Positions 6,327-14,410 of a stretch of 64,000 nt of DNA are shown piece after piece. Location of the stretch: NCBI RefSeq assembly GCF_024168645.1, contig NZ_JALJWF010000001.1, positions 1,107,001 through 1,171,000 on the forward strand, given 5' to 3'. Below the pieces are notes generated by a model that worked only from the letters and a program-made list of their open reading frames with translations, made no database searches and was not told the DNA's origin. The DNA is from Pseudomonas sp. GGS8. GTDB taxonomy: Bacteria; Pseudomonadota; Gammaproteobacteria; Pseudomonadales; Pseudomonadaceae. A program made the translations under genes and the position numbers. Within the stretch, counting starts at the first letter, position 1. The number at the start of each line of letters is the position of its first letter.

Positions 6327-9091
6327 GCTCCGGGGACAAACTCTTCGGGCGTCTGCTCAATCGTCACCCGCCACAGACCCCGCACACGCCAGACCCTGCG
6401 AGCGTGCAACGTGTCGGCTTGCAACTGCATCTGAATGATGAAGGTCGAGTGATTCGGCTGAGCGGTCCGTTGCGGCATCTGCTGGCGCAACAAATACCCG
6501 ACGCGCAATCACCGCACCTGCTCGATTACCTCATGCCCCATAGCGCCCTGTCGGTCGAAGGCACACCGGCCGAGTGGCAAGGACAAAACCTGGACCTGGA
6601 CTTTTTCAGCCTCGCCGGGCAACCGCTGCACCTGCGCGGCTGGGTGCAGCCGTTGGGCGAAGAATGGTTGTTGCAGTTGATCGACATCGGCGACCTGTTG
6701 CTCGAACGTCGACAAGCGCGCAGCCGCGAGCAATGCCAGTTGCTCGCCGCGCAGGTCAGCGAACAGTTGCGCCTGTGCAGCCTGACGCGCCTGCCCGAGG
6801 TGCTGGCGGAACAACTGCAAGGTCTGGCCCTACGCTTTCAGATCCCGTGCATGGCCATGGCCTTGCTCGACGAACAGGCCGAGGGCTGGCTGATTCACCA
6901 GCATTACACAGCCTTCGACGCGCCCCGGCTGTGGGACATCAATCAACGCCTGGGCACCGGCCTCGACAGTTTGAATGGCTCAGTCCCCCAACAGCTGACA
7001 CCCAGCGAGCACCCTCGCCTGCAAAGCATTTTCGGCAATGCCGAAGGCTTCGCGGTGCCTTATCACAACGCCCGGGGCGTGGTCGCCTGGTTGCTGTGTG
7101 GTTTTTACCCGGTGCAAGAGCGTGCCCCCGACCTGAGCGAGCGCGACTGGTTGCAACTTACCGCCGCCCTGGCCGGGCCGCTGCTGGAGCGCTTGCGTGA
7201 ACATCAACACCATCTGCAACTGGAGCGGCTGGAGTCTCTGCAAGCCTTGCTCGGTACCGGTTGGTGGGAGGTCTTTAGTGACCATGCCGAGGTGCAATTG
7301 GCGCCGTCGCTCGCCAATACGCTGAACCTTACGAGCGCTCGTTTGCCGCTGCACGACTGGCTCGAACAGATTCACCCCGCCGACCGTGAAGAACTGACGA
7401 TTCGCTTGCAAGCCTTGCAGGACGAAGGCGCGCCGTTGCTGTTGTGCGTACGTCTGCATCGCCCCGACATTGCGCAAACGCCGATCTGGTATCGACTGCA
7501 AGGCCAGGCATTGGGCATCGGTAAAAACCGCCGTCTGGTGGGCTTCATGCTCGACATCAGCGACATCAAAAACCAGCAGCAGAACGCCGCTGCCGCCCAT
7601 GCCCGGCTAGACAATCTGATCGCCAGCTCACCGGCGGTGATCTACGTGCAGCGCTATGTCGAAGGTGCGTTGCAACCGACGTTTTTCAGCGACAGCCTGT
7701 TGCCATTGCTCGGCTGGTCGCTCGACGATTGCGCCGCCGGTGCGCTGGTGGAGCGGGTCCATCCCGAAGACCGCGACGGCTATTTCGAGCGCACCCGACA
7801 ACTGTTGCGCGAGGGTTCGGTGCGCGCCCGATATCGACTGCGCGACAGTCACGGCGATTACCACTGGCTGCTCGACGAAGCCAAACTGCTGCGCGATGAC
7901 CTCGGGTTGCCGGTGGAAGCCGTGGGCCTGTGGCTGGATGTCACCGAGGCGACCCTGGCCGCCGAACAGGTGAAACAGAGTGAAGAGCGCTATCGGATTC
8001 TGGTGGAAGATTCCCCGGCGATGATCTGCCGCTATCGTCCCGACCTGACGCTGACCTTCGGCAACCGGCCATTGGCAACCTATCTGGAATGTGCGCCCGA
8101 GCAGTTGCCGGGGGTGAATCTGGGAAACTGGATGTCGCCGGAACAGCGCGAAGCGTTCCTCCAGCGCCTCAGTCGACTGAGCCCGGAGTTCCCGGTCAGC
8201 ACCGCGGAAATCAACCTGCAACTGCCGGGACGGGAACACGCCTGGTGGGTCTGGTCGGATCGCGGTGTGTTCGACGATCAGGGTCGCTTGCTGGAGATTC
8301 AAGCCGTGGGTCGCGACAACACTGAGGTCCGGCGCGCCCAGCAACAGCTCACCCAGAGCGCGAAAATGGCCACCCTCGGCGAAATGGCCACCGGGCTGGC
8401 CCATGAAATCAATCAGCCGCTGAACGTGATGCGCATGGCCATCGTCAATGTGCTCAAGCGTCTGAGCAATGGCGATGCACAAATCGATTACCTGACCGAC
8501 AAGCTCAATCGCATCGACGCACAAGTCCAGCGCGCCGCGAAGGTGGTGGATCACATGCGGGTGTTCGGCCGGCGTTCGGAGATCGAGCAACAGCCGTTCA
8601 ATCCGGTTCAGGCCATCGAGGGCACGCTGGCGCTGCTGTCCGAAGGCCTGCGCGGCAAAGGCGTCGAGCTGCGGGTCAGCGAGAGCGGTTTTGATGTGCA
8701 GGTACGCGGTTATGTCGATCAGCTGGAACAGGTGCTGATCAACCTGATGGTCAATGCACGGGACGCATTGCTCAGCAAACGCGAAACCGACCCGGCGTTC
8801 AAACCGTGGATTTCGTTGTACGCCGAACGCGATGAACACGCGGTACGGCTATGGGTCGAGGACAACGGCGGCGGCATCGACCCGCGGTTGCTGGAGCGGA
8901 TTTTCGAACCGTTCTTCACCACCAAACCGGTGGGCGTCGGCACCGGGCTCGGGTTGTCGGTGAGTTACGGCATCGTCGAGAACATGGGCGGACGGTTGAG
9001 CGTAAGAAACTCGGCCGAGGGCGCGCGGTACTGTATTGAGTTGCCGATTGTCCCGGGCGATCAGATCACCAGCGTCGCGCGCCCCGAGTGA
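6323..9091 (+). CDS. pprA: PprA-like PAS-domain sensor histidine kinase
   Basis: A 922-residue cytoplasmic sensor kinase with no transmembrane helix, probably the partner of PprB. From the N-terminus: a region of unclear fold (1-140), a GAF-like segment (about 150-300), two PAS/PAC domains (about 428-545 and 553-672), a HisKA domain with the phospho-accepting His694 in GLAHEINQPLN, and an HATPase domain with the N box NLMVNARDAL, DNGGG (about 848) and GTGLGLSVSYG. The start is a TTG overlapping the pseudopilin stop, so translation is probably coupled; a GTG at 6404 is an alternative. The 3' end runs 31 bases into the convergent tadG. Confidence 0.85.
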   Translation: MSSGDKLFGRLLNRHPPQTPHTPDPASVQRVGLQLHLNDEGRVIRLSGPLRHLLAQQIPDAQSPHLLDYLMPHSALSVEGTPAEWQGQNLDLDFFSLAGQPLHLRGWVQPLGEEWLLQLIDIGDLLLERRQARSREQCQLLAAQVSEQLRLCSLTRLPEVLAEQLQGLALRFQIPCMAMALLDEQAEGWLIHQHYTAFDAPRLWDINQRLGTGLDSLNGSVPQQLTPSEHPRLQSIFGNAEGFAVPYHNARGVVAWLLCGFYPVQERAPDLSERDWLQLTAALAGPLLERLREHQHHLQLERLESLQALLGTGWWEVFSDHAEVQLAPSLANTLNLTSARLPLHDWLEQIHPADREELTIRLQALQDEGAPLLLCVRLHRPDIAQTPIWYRLQGQALGIGKNRRLVGFMLDISDIKNQQQNAAAAHARLDNLIASSPAVIYVQRYVEGALQPTFFSDSLLPLLGWSLDDCAAGALVERVHPEDRDGYFERTRQLLREGSVRARYRLRDSHGDYHWLLDEAKLLRDDLGLPVEAVGLWLDVTEATLAAEQVKQSEERYRILVEDSPAMICRYRPDLTLTFGNRPLATYLECAPEQLPGVNLGNWMSPEQREAFLQRLSRLSPEFPVSTAEINLQLPGREHAWWVWSDRGVFDDQGRLLEIQAVGRDNTEVRRAQQQLTQSAKMATLGEMATGLAHEINQPLNVMRMAIVNVLKRLSNGDAQIDYLTDKLNRIDAQVQRAAKVVDHMRVFGRRSEIEQQPFNPVQAIEGTLALLSEGLRGKGVELRVSESGFDVQVRGYVDQLEQVLINLMVNARDALLSKRETDPAFKPWISLYAERDEHAVRLWVEDNGGGIDPRLLERIFEPFFTTKPVGVGTGLGLSVSYGIVENMGGRLSVRNSAEGARYCIELPIVPGDQITSVARPE

Positions 9092-11043
9092 CAGCTGAGG
9101 TTGGCGCCGACGTCGACCTTGTTCAGGTCAATCCCCAGACTGACCAGCAAGGTGTTGATCAAGCTGTCGAGCAACGGGTTGAGCACGCCGTTGATTGCGC
9201 TGACCAGCACACTGGTCACGCTGCTCAGGATCGCCCCCAGACCGCCGACGAGACTGCCCGACGGGCCATACATATCCACATGAAGGTTGACCGGGGTGTT
9301 GAGTAAGTTGCTGACAATGCTGCTGGTGGAAAATGAGTAGTAAAACGGCGGCTGGTTGATGTTCGGCAGGCTGTTGGCCGGTGGTGCGGAGTAGACATGG
9401 GGCATGTTGGTGTTCGCCGCCACACTGGTGTCGGCAACGACATCGAGGCCACCACCGACGCCGGGTACACGCGGATCGCAGGTGATGGGCAAGAACAGCA
9501 ATCTGCGACAGGTTTTAATGCCGATATCGATCAGCTTCAACGGCTGCACCGAGACCGCCGGCGGTGCGGTGTTGCTGCCGAACAGGCTGGCCGCATCGAT
9601 CCGGCCGATTTTCAGGTTCGCCAACGACGTACTGGTGCTGGTGGTCAGGGTTTTGTTGGTGTTGCTGACGCAGCTGTAAGCCGTGACGTAACTATCGGCA
9701 CTGGCGACGTCCAGCGCCACGTCGAGCCGTATCGGCCCCGGTAGCACGATGATGTCGGGCGTCTGGCAGGGCACGCCTATGGCACAGGTCAGTGAGTTGA
9801 GCAGCGCCACCAGGTTGAGATTGAGCAAGGCGTTGAGGGTGTTGGTCAGCGGTCCTGCCAGATCCGCCGCCGCATTGACCAGCGCCGCGATGGCGTCCAG
9901 CGCCGGCAAATCGATCGACAGCAATGTGCGAAGCTGTGCGGTTCTCACATAGATCCGATTGGGCCCCAGCGGATCCAGCGCGGCGTTTTTCGGATTGCCG
10001 ATCGCGGAGAGTTGCGGCGGCTCCAGTACCTGCACCCGGGCGGTGATTTGCGCCAGCCCCGCCAGATTGATCGGCACCGTTGCTACCAGACCGTTTTTCT
10101 TGTTGGCCAGTTGCACGACGCCTTCGATCAGGTTGAACACACTCACCGTCGTCGCGAACGTTGAGATGTCGCTACCGCTCTCGACGTGCAGCAGATTGCT
10201 CAACACTACAGTCGTGGAGCCAGCGGCTACCTTGAGTGCTTGCAGACCGACAATGGTCGCCGTCGCACCGAGAGTGCCGCCGGGGTCCAGCACATTGACA
10301 GCGGTCTGGATCAACTGGCTGACGGCCACCGAAGCGCCCAATACCTGATTATACCCGGCGGCGCTGAGACCGAGGTCGAGCTTCAGTCGATCAAGGTAAC
10401 CCAGCAGGCTGATGTTGGTGTTCACCAACCCATCCCACCCTGCCACGGACACGTTCAGACTGCCGCCGAGCAAACCGCCGAACAGCGCATTGAGGGTGGC
10501 CGACTTGCTGCTATCGATGCTCAGCGCCGTGGTGCGCAGGGTCAGCGATGCCAGCGGTGGCGGCAGCGCCGCGACGGCGGTCGCCGTCAGGTTGAGGGTC
10601 GCCCCGACCGGCGCACCACCGAACAGGGCGCCAACGCCACCGGCGAAACTCTGCAGCACCGAATGACTGACGATCACCCGAATGGCTTCACTGCTGCTTG
10701 GGTTAGCCGCAAAAACCCGAAGATTGTTGGCGTCCAGGCTCAAGGTGCCACAGGCTACCGTCAGGTTGCGTGTGGGGTCAGGAAGGTTGAAGCCGTTGCG
10801 GTTTACGCTGGCAGTGGCATAAGCAGTGGCGGTGGCACCCACGGCGCAATCACCGTTGCGCGTGGCAGCCTCCAGTGCGGCCATGTCGGCTATCCGCTGC
10901 AAGCTGCGTTTTTCCAGGTACAAGCGGCCACTGTCGACCACGATCAGCAGGAACACCAGGGCCATGCCGAGGGTCAGCACCGCCATCAAACCGATCGCTC
11001 CCCGTTGCCGGGCCGGGCTACGAAACTGCAAGCAGGGAGACAT
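9061..11043 (-). CDS. tadG: TadG-like pilus assembly protein
   Basis: A 660-residue protein that starts MSPCLQFRSPARQRGAIGLM, with one transmembrane helix near residues 16-38 and a large Ala/Leu/Asn-rich periplasmic part. The RGAIGLMAVLTLGMALVFLL segment and the following LYLEKRSLQRIADMAALEAA are the Tad/TadG N-terminal domain (putative Flp pilus-assembly TadE/G-like). AGGAG lies 7 bases before the chosen ATG; upstream in-frame codons fall in a REP element. P. aeruginosa carries tadG next to pprB, so the arrangement here is rearranged: tadG follows pprA tail to tail. Confidence 0.8.
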   Translation of the reverse strand: MSPCLQFRSPARQRGAIGLMAVLTLGMALVFLLIVVDSGRLYLEKRSLQRIADMAALEAATRNGDCAVGATATAYATASVNRNGFNLPDPTRNLTVACGTLSLDANNLRVFAANPSSSEAIRVIVSHSVLQSFAGGVGALFGGAPVGATLNLTATAVAALPPPLASLTLRTTALSIDSSKSATLNALFGGLLGGSLNVSVAGWDGLVNTNISLLGYLDRLKLDLGLSAAGYNQVLGASVAVSQLIQTAVNVLDPGGTLGATATIVGLQALKVAAGSTTVVLSNLLHVESGSDISTFATTVSVFNLIEGVVQLANKKNGLVATVPINLAGLAQITARVQVLEPPQLSAIGNPKNAALDPLGPNRIYVRTAQLRTLLSIDLPALDAIAALVNAAADLAGPLTNTLNALLNLNLVALLNSLTCAIGVPCQTPDIIVLPGPIRLDVALDVASADSYVTAYSCVSNTNKTLTTSTSTSLANLKIGRIDAASLFGSNTAPPAVSVQPLKLIDIGIKTCRRLLFLPITCDPRVPGVGGGLDVVADTSVAANTNMPHVYSAPPANSLPNINQPPFYYSFSTSSIVSNLLNTPVNLHVDMYGPSGSLVGGLGAILSSVTSVLVSAINGVLNPLLDSLINTLLVSLGIDLNKVDVGANLSCHSGRATLVI

Positions 11044-11184
11044 GGCGCACTCCTTTGCCGGCGCACTTGCGAGGGCTACCTTCGTTGATGAACAGCAGTG
11101 TAGACAAGGCTTTGCCGGATTGCTGGCAACTCGCCACCCCAGCCAACAAAAACCCAATGTGGACATGGACTTATTGTGGGGCTT

Positions 11185-11332
11185 GTGTGGCGAGGGGGCT
11201 TGCCCCCGTTCGGCTGCGAAGCAGTCGTAAAACCAGTCACCACTTTCTAAGTTCAAGATTGTGGTTGCTGGTTTTAGGGGCGCTTCGCGCCCCAACGGGG
11301 GCAAGCCCCCTCGCCACAGGCCCGCTCCTACA
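11185..11332. repeat. REP pair (BIME-like) upstream of tadG
   Basis: GTGTGGCGAGGGGGCTTGCC opens the element and its inverted copy (GGCAAGCCCCCTCGCCACAG) closes it, before CGCTCCTACA. The interior reads CGGCTGCGAAGCAGTCGTAA, then an inverted pair AAACCAGTCACC/GGTTGCTGGTTT. It is almost identical to the element at 13751-13914. Confidence 0.85.
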
Positions 11333-11362
11333 AGGGCTGTGGTGTGTTGGTTAGTTCAGTGT

Positions 11363-11920
11363 TTAGCGCGGTGGATAGTTGGCCAATATGCGCCCGACCG
11401 TCTGGCGTATCGTATTGCTGCGGTCCTCTGGCTTGGGTGTGCGGCTGAGGGTCTGCTCGTCGCTGCCGCGCCACACCAGTTTGCCGTCCTTGCCATCGAG
11501 CAGGTCGATCTGGATGGTCGCCACCTTGTAGCTGACGTTGCGGGTTTCGTTGTACATCGGCCCGCCCCAATAGCCGTTCCATGGGCCACCATAACCGCCA
11601 CCATAGGAGGTGGTCACTTGTTGCTGGCGATCTTCAACGATCAGGTAGGTCTGCACCTTCAGGTCTGCCTTGGCGCCGGCGGCGGCCGGACGCAAGCCAC
11701 GCTGATCCAGTTGATCGGCAACGGCTTGGCGGATGCGCTGCTCGGTCAGGTCACTTTTGATCCGGGGGTCATCGGGACGGTATTGCACAGCGGGCTCTTT
11801 CCAGCTCCAGCTGCGATAGGCGGCAAAGTCGCGACTGGCATCGAAGTCATGATTGACCTGATTGGCGGCGCAGGCAGTGAGCAACGCGGCCATGGCCAGT
11901 AAAACGAGACGGCGGAACAT
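11363..11920 (-). CDS. DUF4136 lipoprotein
   Basis: A 185-residue predicted outer-membrane or periplasmic lipoprotein. The signal peptide MFRRLVLLAMAALLTAC ends in a lipobox (LLTAC). The DUF4136 domain follows (DASRDFAAYRSWSW at the N-side, IQIDLLDGKDGKLVWRG at the C-side), with a Gly/Tyr-rich insert SYGGGYGGPWNGYWGG near residue 110. I start at the ATG at 11920, which has GGAG before it. The next gene upstream is a paralog 53 bases away on the same strand. No function is established for the family. Confidence 0.8.
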   Translation of the reverse strand: MFRRLVLLAMAALLTACAANQVNHDFDASRDFAAYRSWSWKEPAVQYRPDDPRIKSDLTEQRIRQAVADQLDQRGLRPAAAGAKADLKVQTYLIVEDRQQQVTTSYGGGYGGPWNGYWGGPMYNETRNVSYKVATIQIDLLDGKDGKLVWRGSDEQTLSRTPKPEDRSNTIRQTVGRILANYPPR

Positions 11921-11973
11921 GATTTTTCTCCGATAGAAGACATGCGCCTGCGGGGTGCTTCCTGACCAGGAAG

Positions 11974-12603
11974 CTAACTGGGAGGATACGCCGACATAGC
12001 CTTTTCGACAGCTACACGCAGGGCATCTGCACGTTCGCTCTCGTTGCCCTGACTGCTGGTTTCGGCACTGGCACTCCACACGGGTTGACCGGTACTCGCG
12101 TCGAACAGATCGACCCGCACCACCACAACCTGTACCTGATAAGTACGGACGACCGGCACTGTGTTGTACATGCCGTAACCCGTGCCGTAGCGGTTGTAAC
12201 CACCGCCGTAATACCCGCCGCCATAGCCGCCACCGTAACCAGAGCCGTCCTGCACCTGACGCAAGCGGGTTTCCAGCCGCAGGTCAGCGCTGACCAACAG
12301 GTCCGCCGGGCGGTTGTCGTGCAACGGGCGCAAGCCGCGTTGATCGAGAGCATTGCTGACGACTTCGGCCACCTGTGCCGAGTCGGCCCAGGCCGTGCCC
12401 GCTGGCAGGCGCCCGTTGAGCCAGGCCCAGCTGCGGTAGCGACCGTAATCCCGCGGCGGCGCCGGGTAGGCGCTGCGGTCGAAAGTGCCGGCGGCCTGGG
12501 GCGGTGCCGGTGGCAAGGGATTGGACGTCGCGATGTAAGGGTTGCTGCCCTGACAGGCCGCCAACCCGAGACAGATCACCAGTAAACCTGAACGACTATT
12601 CAT
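11974..12603 (-). CDS. DUF4136 lipoprotein (paralog)
   Basis: A 209-residue lipoprotein with signal peptide [17 protein letters not shown] and a lipobox LAAC. It shares with its neighbour the fold markers [37 protein letters not shown] and the ending YPPS, so the two genes arose by duplication. Between the halves lies a longer Gly/Tyr repeat ([18 protein letters not shown]). It is likely cotranscribed with the gene at 11363-11920. Function unknown. Confidence 0.8.
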   Translation of the reverse strand: MNSRSGLLVICLGLAACQGSNPYIATSNPLPPAPPQAAGTFDRSAYPAPPRDYGRYRSWAWLNGRLPAGTAWADSAQVAEVVSNALDQRGLRPLHDNRPADLLVSADLRLETRLRQVQDGSGYGGGYGGGYYGGGYNRYGTGYGMYNTVPVVRTYQVQVVVVRVDLFDASTGQPVWSASAETSSQGNESERADALRVAVEKAMSAYPPS

Positions 12604-12615
12604 TGCGCACTCCGG

Positions 12616-13365
12616 TCAGATCGGCCGACAGATCCAGTGCAAGTAGCGCCCAAGCCCGGCGAAGCTTGGGTGACGGCGGTGAGCCAGTTCCATTTCCAGC
12701 AAGTCGAGCAGTTCGGCGCGGGCCTGGAATTCCACCGGCATGTAGTCATGAAAAACCCGCACTCCACTCTGGGTTTCGACCCGCCACAGCCCCTCAAGTT
12801 GCGCTGCCAGCTCCCGTGGATCAAGCGGCTGTTGCGGCGTCAGGCTCTGCTTCTCGCCGGCCATGTCGTTCTTGCGCATCTTGCGGAAATGGCCCTTGAG
12901 CAGGTTGCGGTAGATCAGCGCATCGCGGTTATAGAACGCCAGGGACAACCAGCCGTCCGGCTTCGTCAATTGATGCAGTACCGGCAAAATCGCATGGGGT
13001 TCGGCCAGCCATTCCAGCACCGCGTGGCACAGCACCAGGTCGTAGGGTTCGGTGAGCTGACCGAGCAAATCCTGCCATGGCGCCTGAATGAACGTCGCCG
13101 TCTGCCCGGCTTCAGCGAAACGCTGGCGAGCGCCTTCAAGCATCGGCTCGGCGGGTTCGGCCAGGGTCACCTGATGCCCGCGCTGGGCCAGCCACAACGA
13201 CATGTGGCCCAGGCCGGCGCCGATGTCCAGTACGCGCAACGGGCGATCCGGCAGGGTTTCGGCCAGGTCGGCCTGCAGCACCGCGAGCCGGATCGCACCT
13301 TTGGCGCCACCGTAGATTTTTTCGGCAAAGCGCGTCGCCAACTGATCGAAATGACGGTCGCTCAT
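12616..13365 (-). CDS. cmoM: CmoM, tRNA carboxymethoxyuridine methyltransferase
   Basis: A 249-residue class I SAM-dependent methyltransferase. Motif I is VLDIGAGLGHMSLWLAQRGH (near residues 45-64), followed by the acidic AEPAEPM and DLVLCHAVLEWL motifs. The C-terminal half (FYNRDALIYRNLLKGHFRKM, then SLTPQQPLDP) is characteristic of CmoM, formerly SmtA/YcbA, which methylates cmo5U34 of tRNA to mcmo5U. Its ATG overlaps the stop of the upstream pyrophosphohydrolase in a TGATG junction, so the two are translationally coupled. Confidence 0.85.
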   Translation of the reverse strand: MSDRHFDQLATRFAEKIYGGAKGAIRLAVLQADLAETLPDRPLRVLDIGAGLGHMSLWLAQRGHQVTLAEPAEPMLEGARQRFAEAGQTATFIQAPWQDLLGQLTEPYDLVLCHAVLEWLAEPHAILPVLHQLTKPDGWLSLAFYNRDALIYRNLLKGHFRKMRKNDMAGEKQSLTPQQPLDPRELAAQLEGLWRVETQSGVRVFHDYMPVEFQARAELLDLLEMELAHRRHPSFAGLGRYLHWICRPI

Positions 13366-13667
13366 CAGCTGAACCGCCGTTCGCTGTCCGCGAGCTTACT
13401 GCGTACCACTTCATTCATGTCCAGCCCCAACTCGCTGCACAGCAGCAGTAGATACAGCACGATGTCGCCGATTTCCTGCCCGGCATGGGTGAGTTTGTCC
13501 GCCGGCAACTGGCGTGACTGGTCTTCGCTCAGCCACTGGAAGATTTCCACCAGCTCGGACATTTCCACACTCGCGGCCATGGCCAGGTTTTTCGGGCTGT
13601 GAAATTGCCGCCAGTCATTGCGGTCACGAATGGCGTGCAGGCGTTCGGTCAGTTCAACAAGGTTCAT
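13365..13667 (-). CDS. MazG-like nucleotide pyrophosphohydrolase (RS21-C6/DCTPP1 type)
   Basis: A 100-residue all-helical pyrophosphohydrolase. The metal-binding ExxE...ExxD pattern is visible as EMSELVEIFQWL and EIGDIVLYLLLL. Proteins of this size and sequence hydrolyse non-canonical or excess dNTPs such as dCTP. The start ATG at 13667 follows a GAGAGC site; a longer in-frame reading to 13820 would run into a REP element. The stop overlaps the start of cmoM. Confidence 0.8.
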   Translation of the reverse strand: MNLVELTERLHAIRDRNDWRQFHSPKNLAMAASVEMSELVEIFQWLSEDQSRQLPADKLTHAGQEIGDIVLYLLLLCSELGLDMNEVVRSKLADSERRFS

Positions 13668-13750
13668 CGGGCTCTCCTGAAGGCGTATAGCTTCAGGGGG
13701 ATGGCGGGTGAAGGCAAGTAGCAGTGGCTGAGCGACGGGAACGATTCTTT

Positions 13751-13914
13751 GTGGGTGCGAGCCTATGTGGCGAGGGGGCTTGCCCCCGTTCGGCTGCGAA
13801 GCAGTCGTAAAACCTGTCACCGCTTTCTATTTCGAGATCGCGGTGACTGGTTTTAGGTGCGCTTCGCGCCCCAACGGGGGCAAGCCCCCTCGCCACACAG
13901 GCTCGCTCCCACAG
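13751..13914. repeat. REP pair (BIME-like), near twin of the 11.2-kb element
   Basis: Convergent REP arms (GTGGCGAGGGGGCTTGCCCC and its inverse) enclose CGGCTGCGAAGCAGTCGTAA and GCGCTTCGCGCCCCAACGGG. The right end is GCTCGCTCCCACAG. Apart from a few bases in the centre it matches 11185-11332. Confidence 0.85.
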
Positions 13915-14015
13915 GAATAGTGCAACCCTCTATGCTTGTGGGGAACCCGGGAGCACGATCAATGGCCCAAGGCTCGGATCCGGCAACCACGCCACCACTC
14001 CATCAGGACGTACAC

Positions 14016-14309
14016 ATGCAGGTAGAAAGCTTTTTCGAATGGCTCGGCCAGGCAATCGGTTCGGTCATCCGCTTTATCATCGATACGCTCAGTGGTCTGT
14101 TCAACCTGTTGAGCAACGCCGGCAGCCATTTTGTCGAAGGGCTGGCCCAGGCATTGGGCATGGAAACCTCGATCATCAGCATCATCACGTTGATCCTCGG
14201 GCTGATGCTGCTGTGGTCGGCAATCCGCGCCTTCATGAACGCGTCGATCATCATGGGGATTATCTGGTTGCTGCTGGGGTTGTGGTTGCTGAGCTGGATT
14301 ATTCACTAA
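14016..14309 (+). CDS. Small conserved membrane protein
   Basis: A 97-residue protein beginning MQVESFFEWLGQAIGSVIRF. It is amphipathic at the N-terminus and has two strongly hydrophobic stretches (about 50-66 and 73-95, ending LLLGLWLLSWIIH). I have seen similar proteins as unnamed conserved proteins in pseudomonads. The ATG at 14016 has AGGA upstream; an alternative ATG at 13962, with GGAG before it, would add 18 polar residues. The gene stands alone between REP elements. Confidence 0.65.
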   Translation: MQVESFFEWLGQAIGSVIRFIIDTLSGLFNLLSNAGSHFVEGLAQALGMETSIISIITLILGLMLLWSAIRAFMNASIIMGIIWLLLGLWLLSWIIH

Positions 14310-14326
14310 CACCACAAGCGGGCTTA

Positions 14327-14360
14327 TGTGGCGAGGGGGCTCGCCCCCACAACGGTTCGA
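14327..14360. repeat. Single REP-like element
   Basis: TGTGGCGAGGGGGCTCGCCC followed by CCACAACGG is a half-copy of the REP seen at 3142, 11185 and 13751, placed between the small membrane protein gene and the MATE gene. Confidence 0.65.
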
Positions 14361-14410
14361 TGCAGATTCCGAGTTCGTCGCTACAATGCAGGCGCCCCCA
14401 AGGAGCCTGC

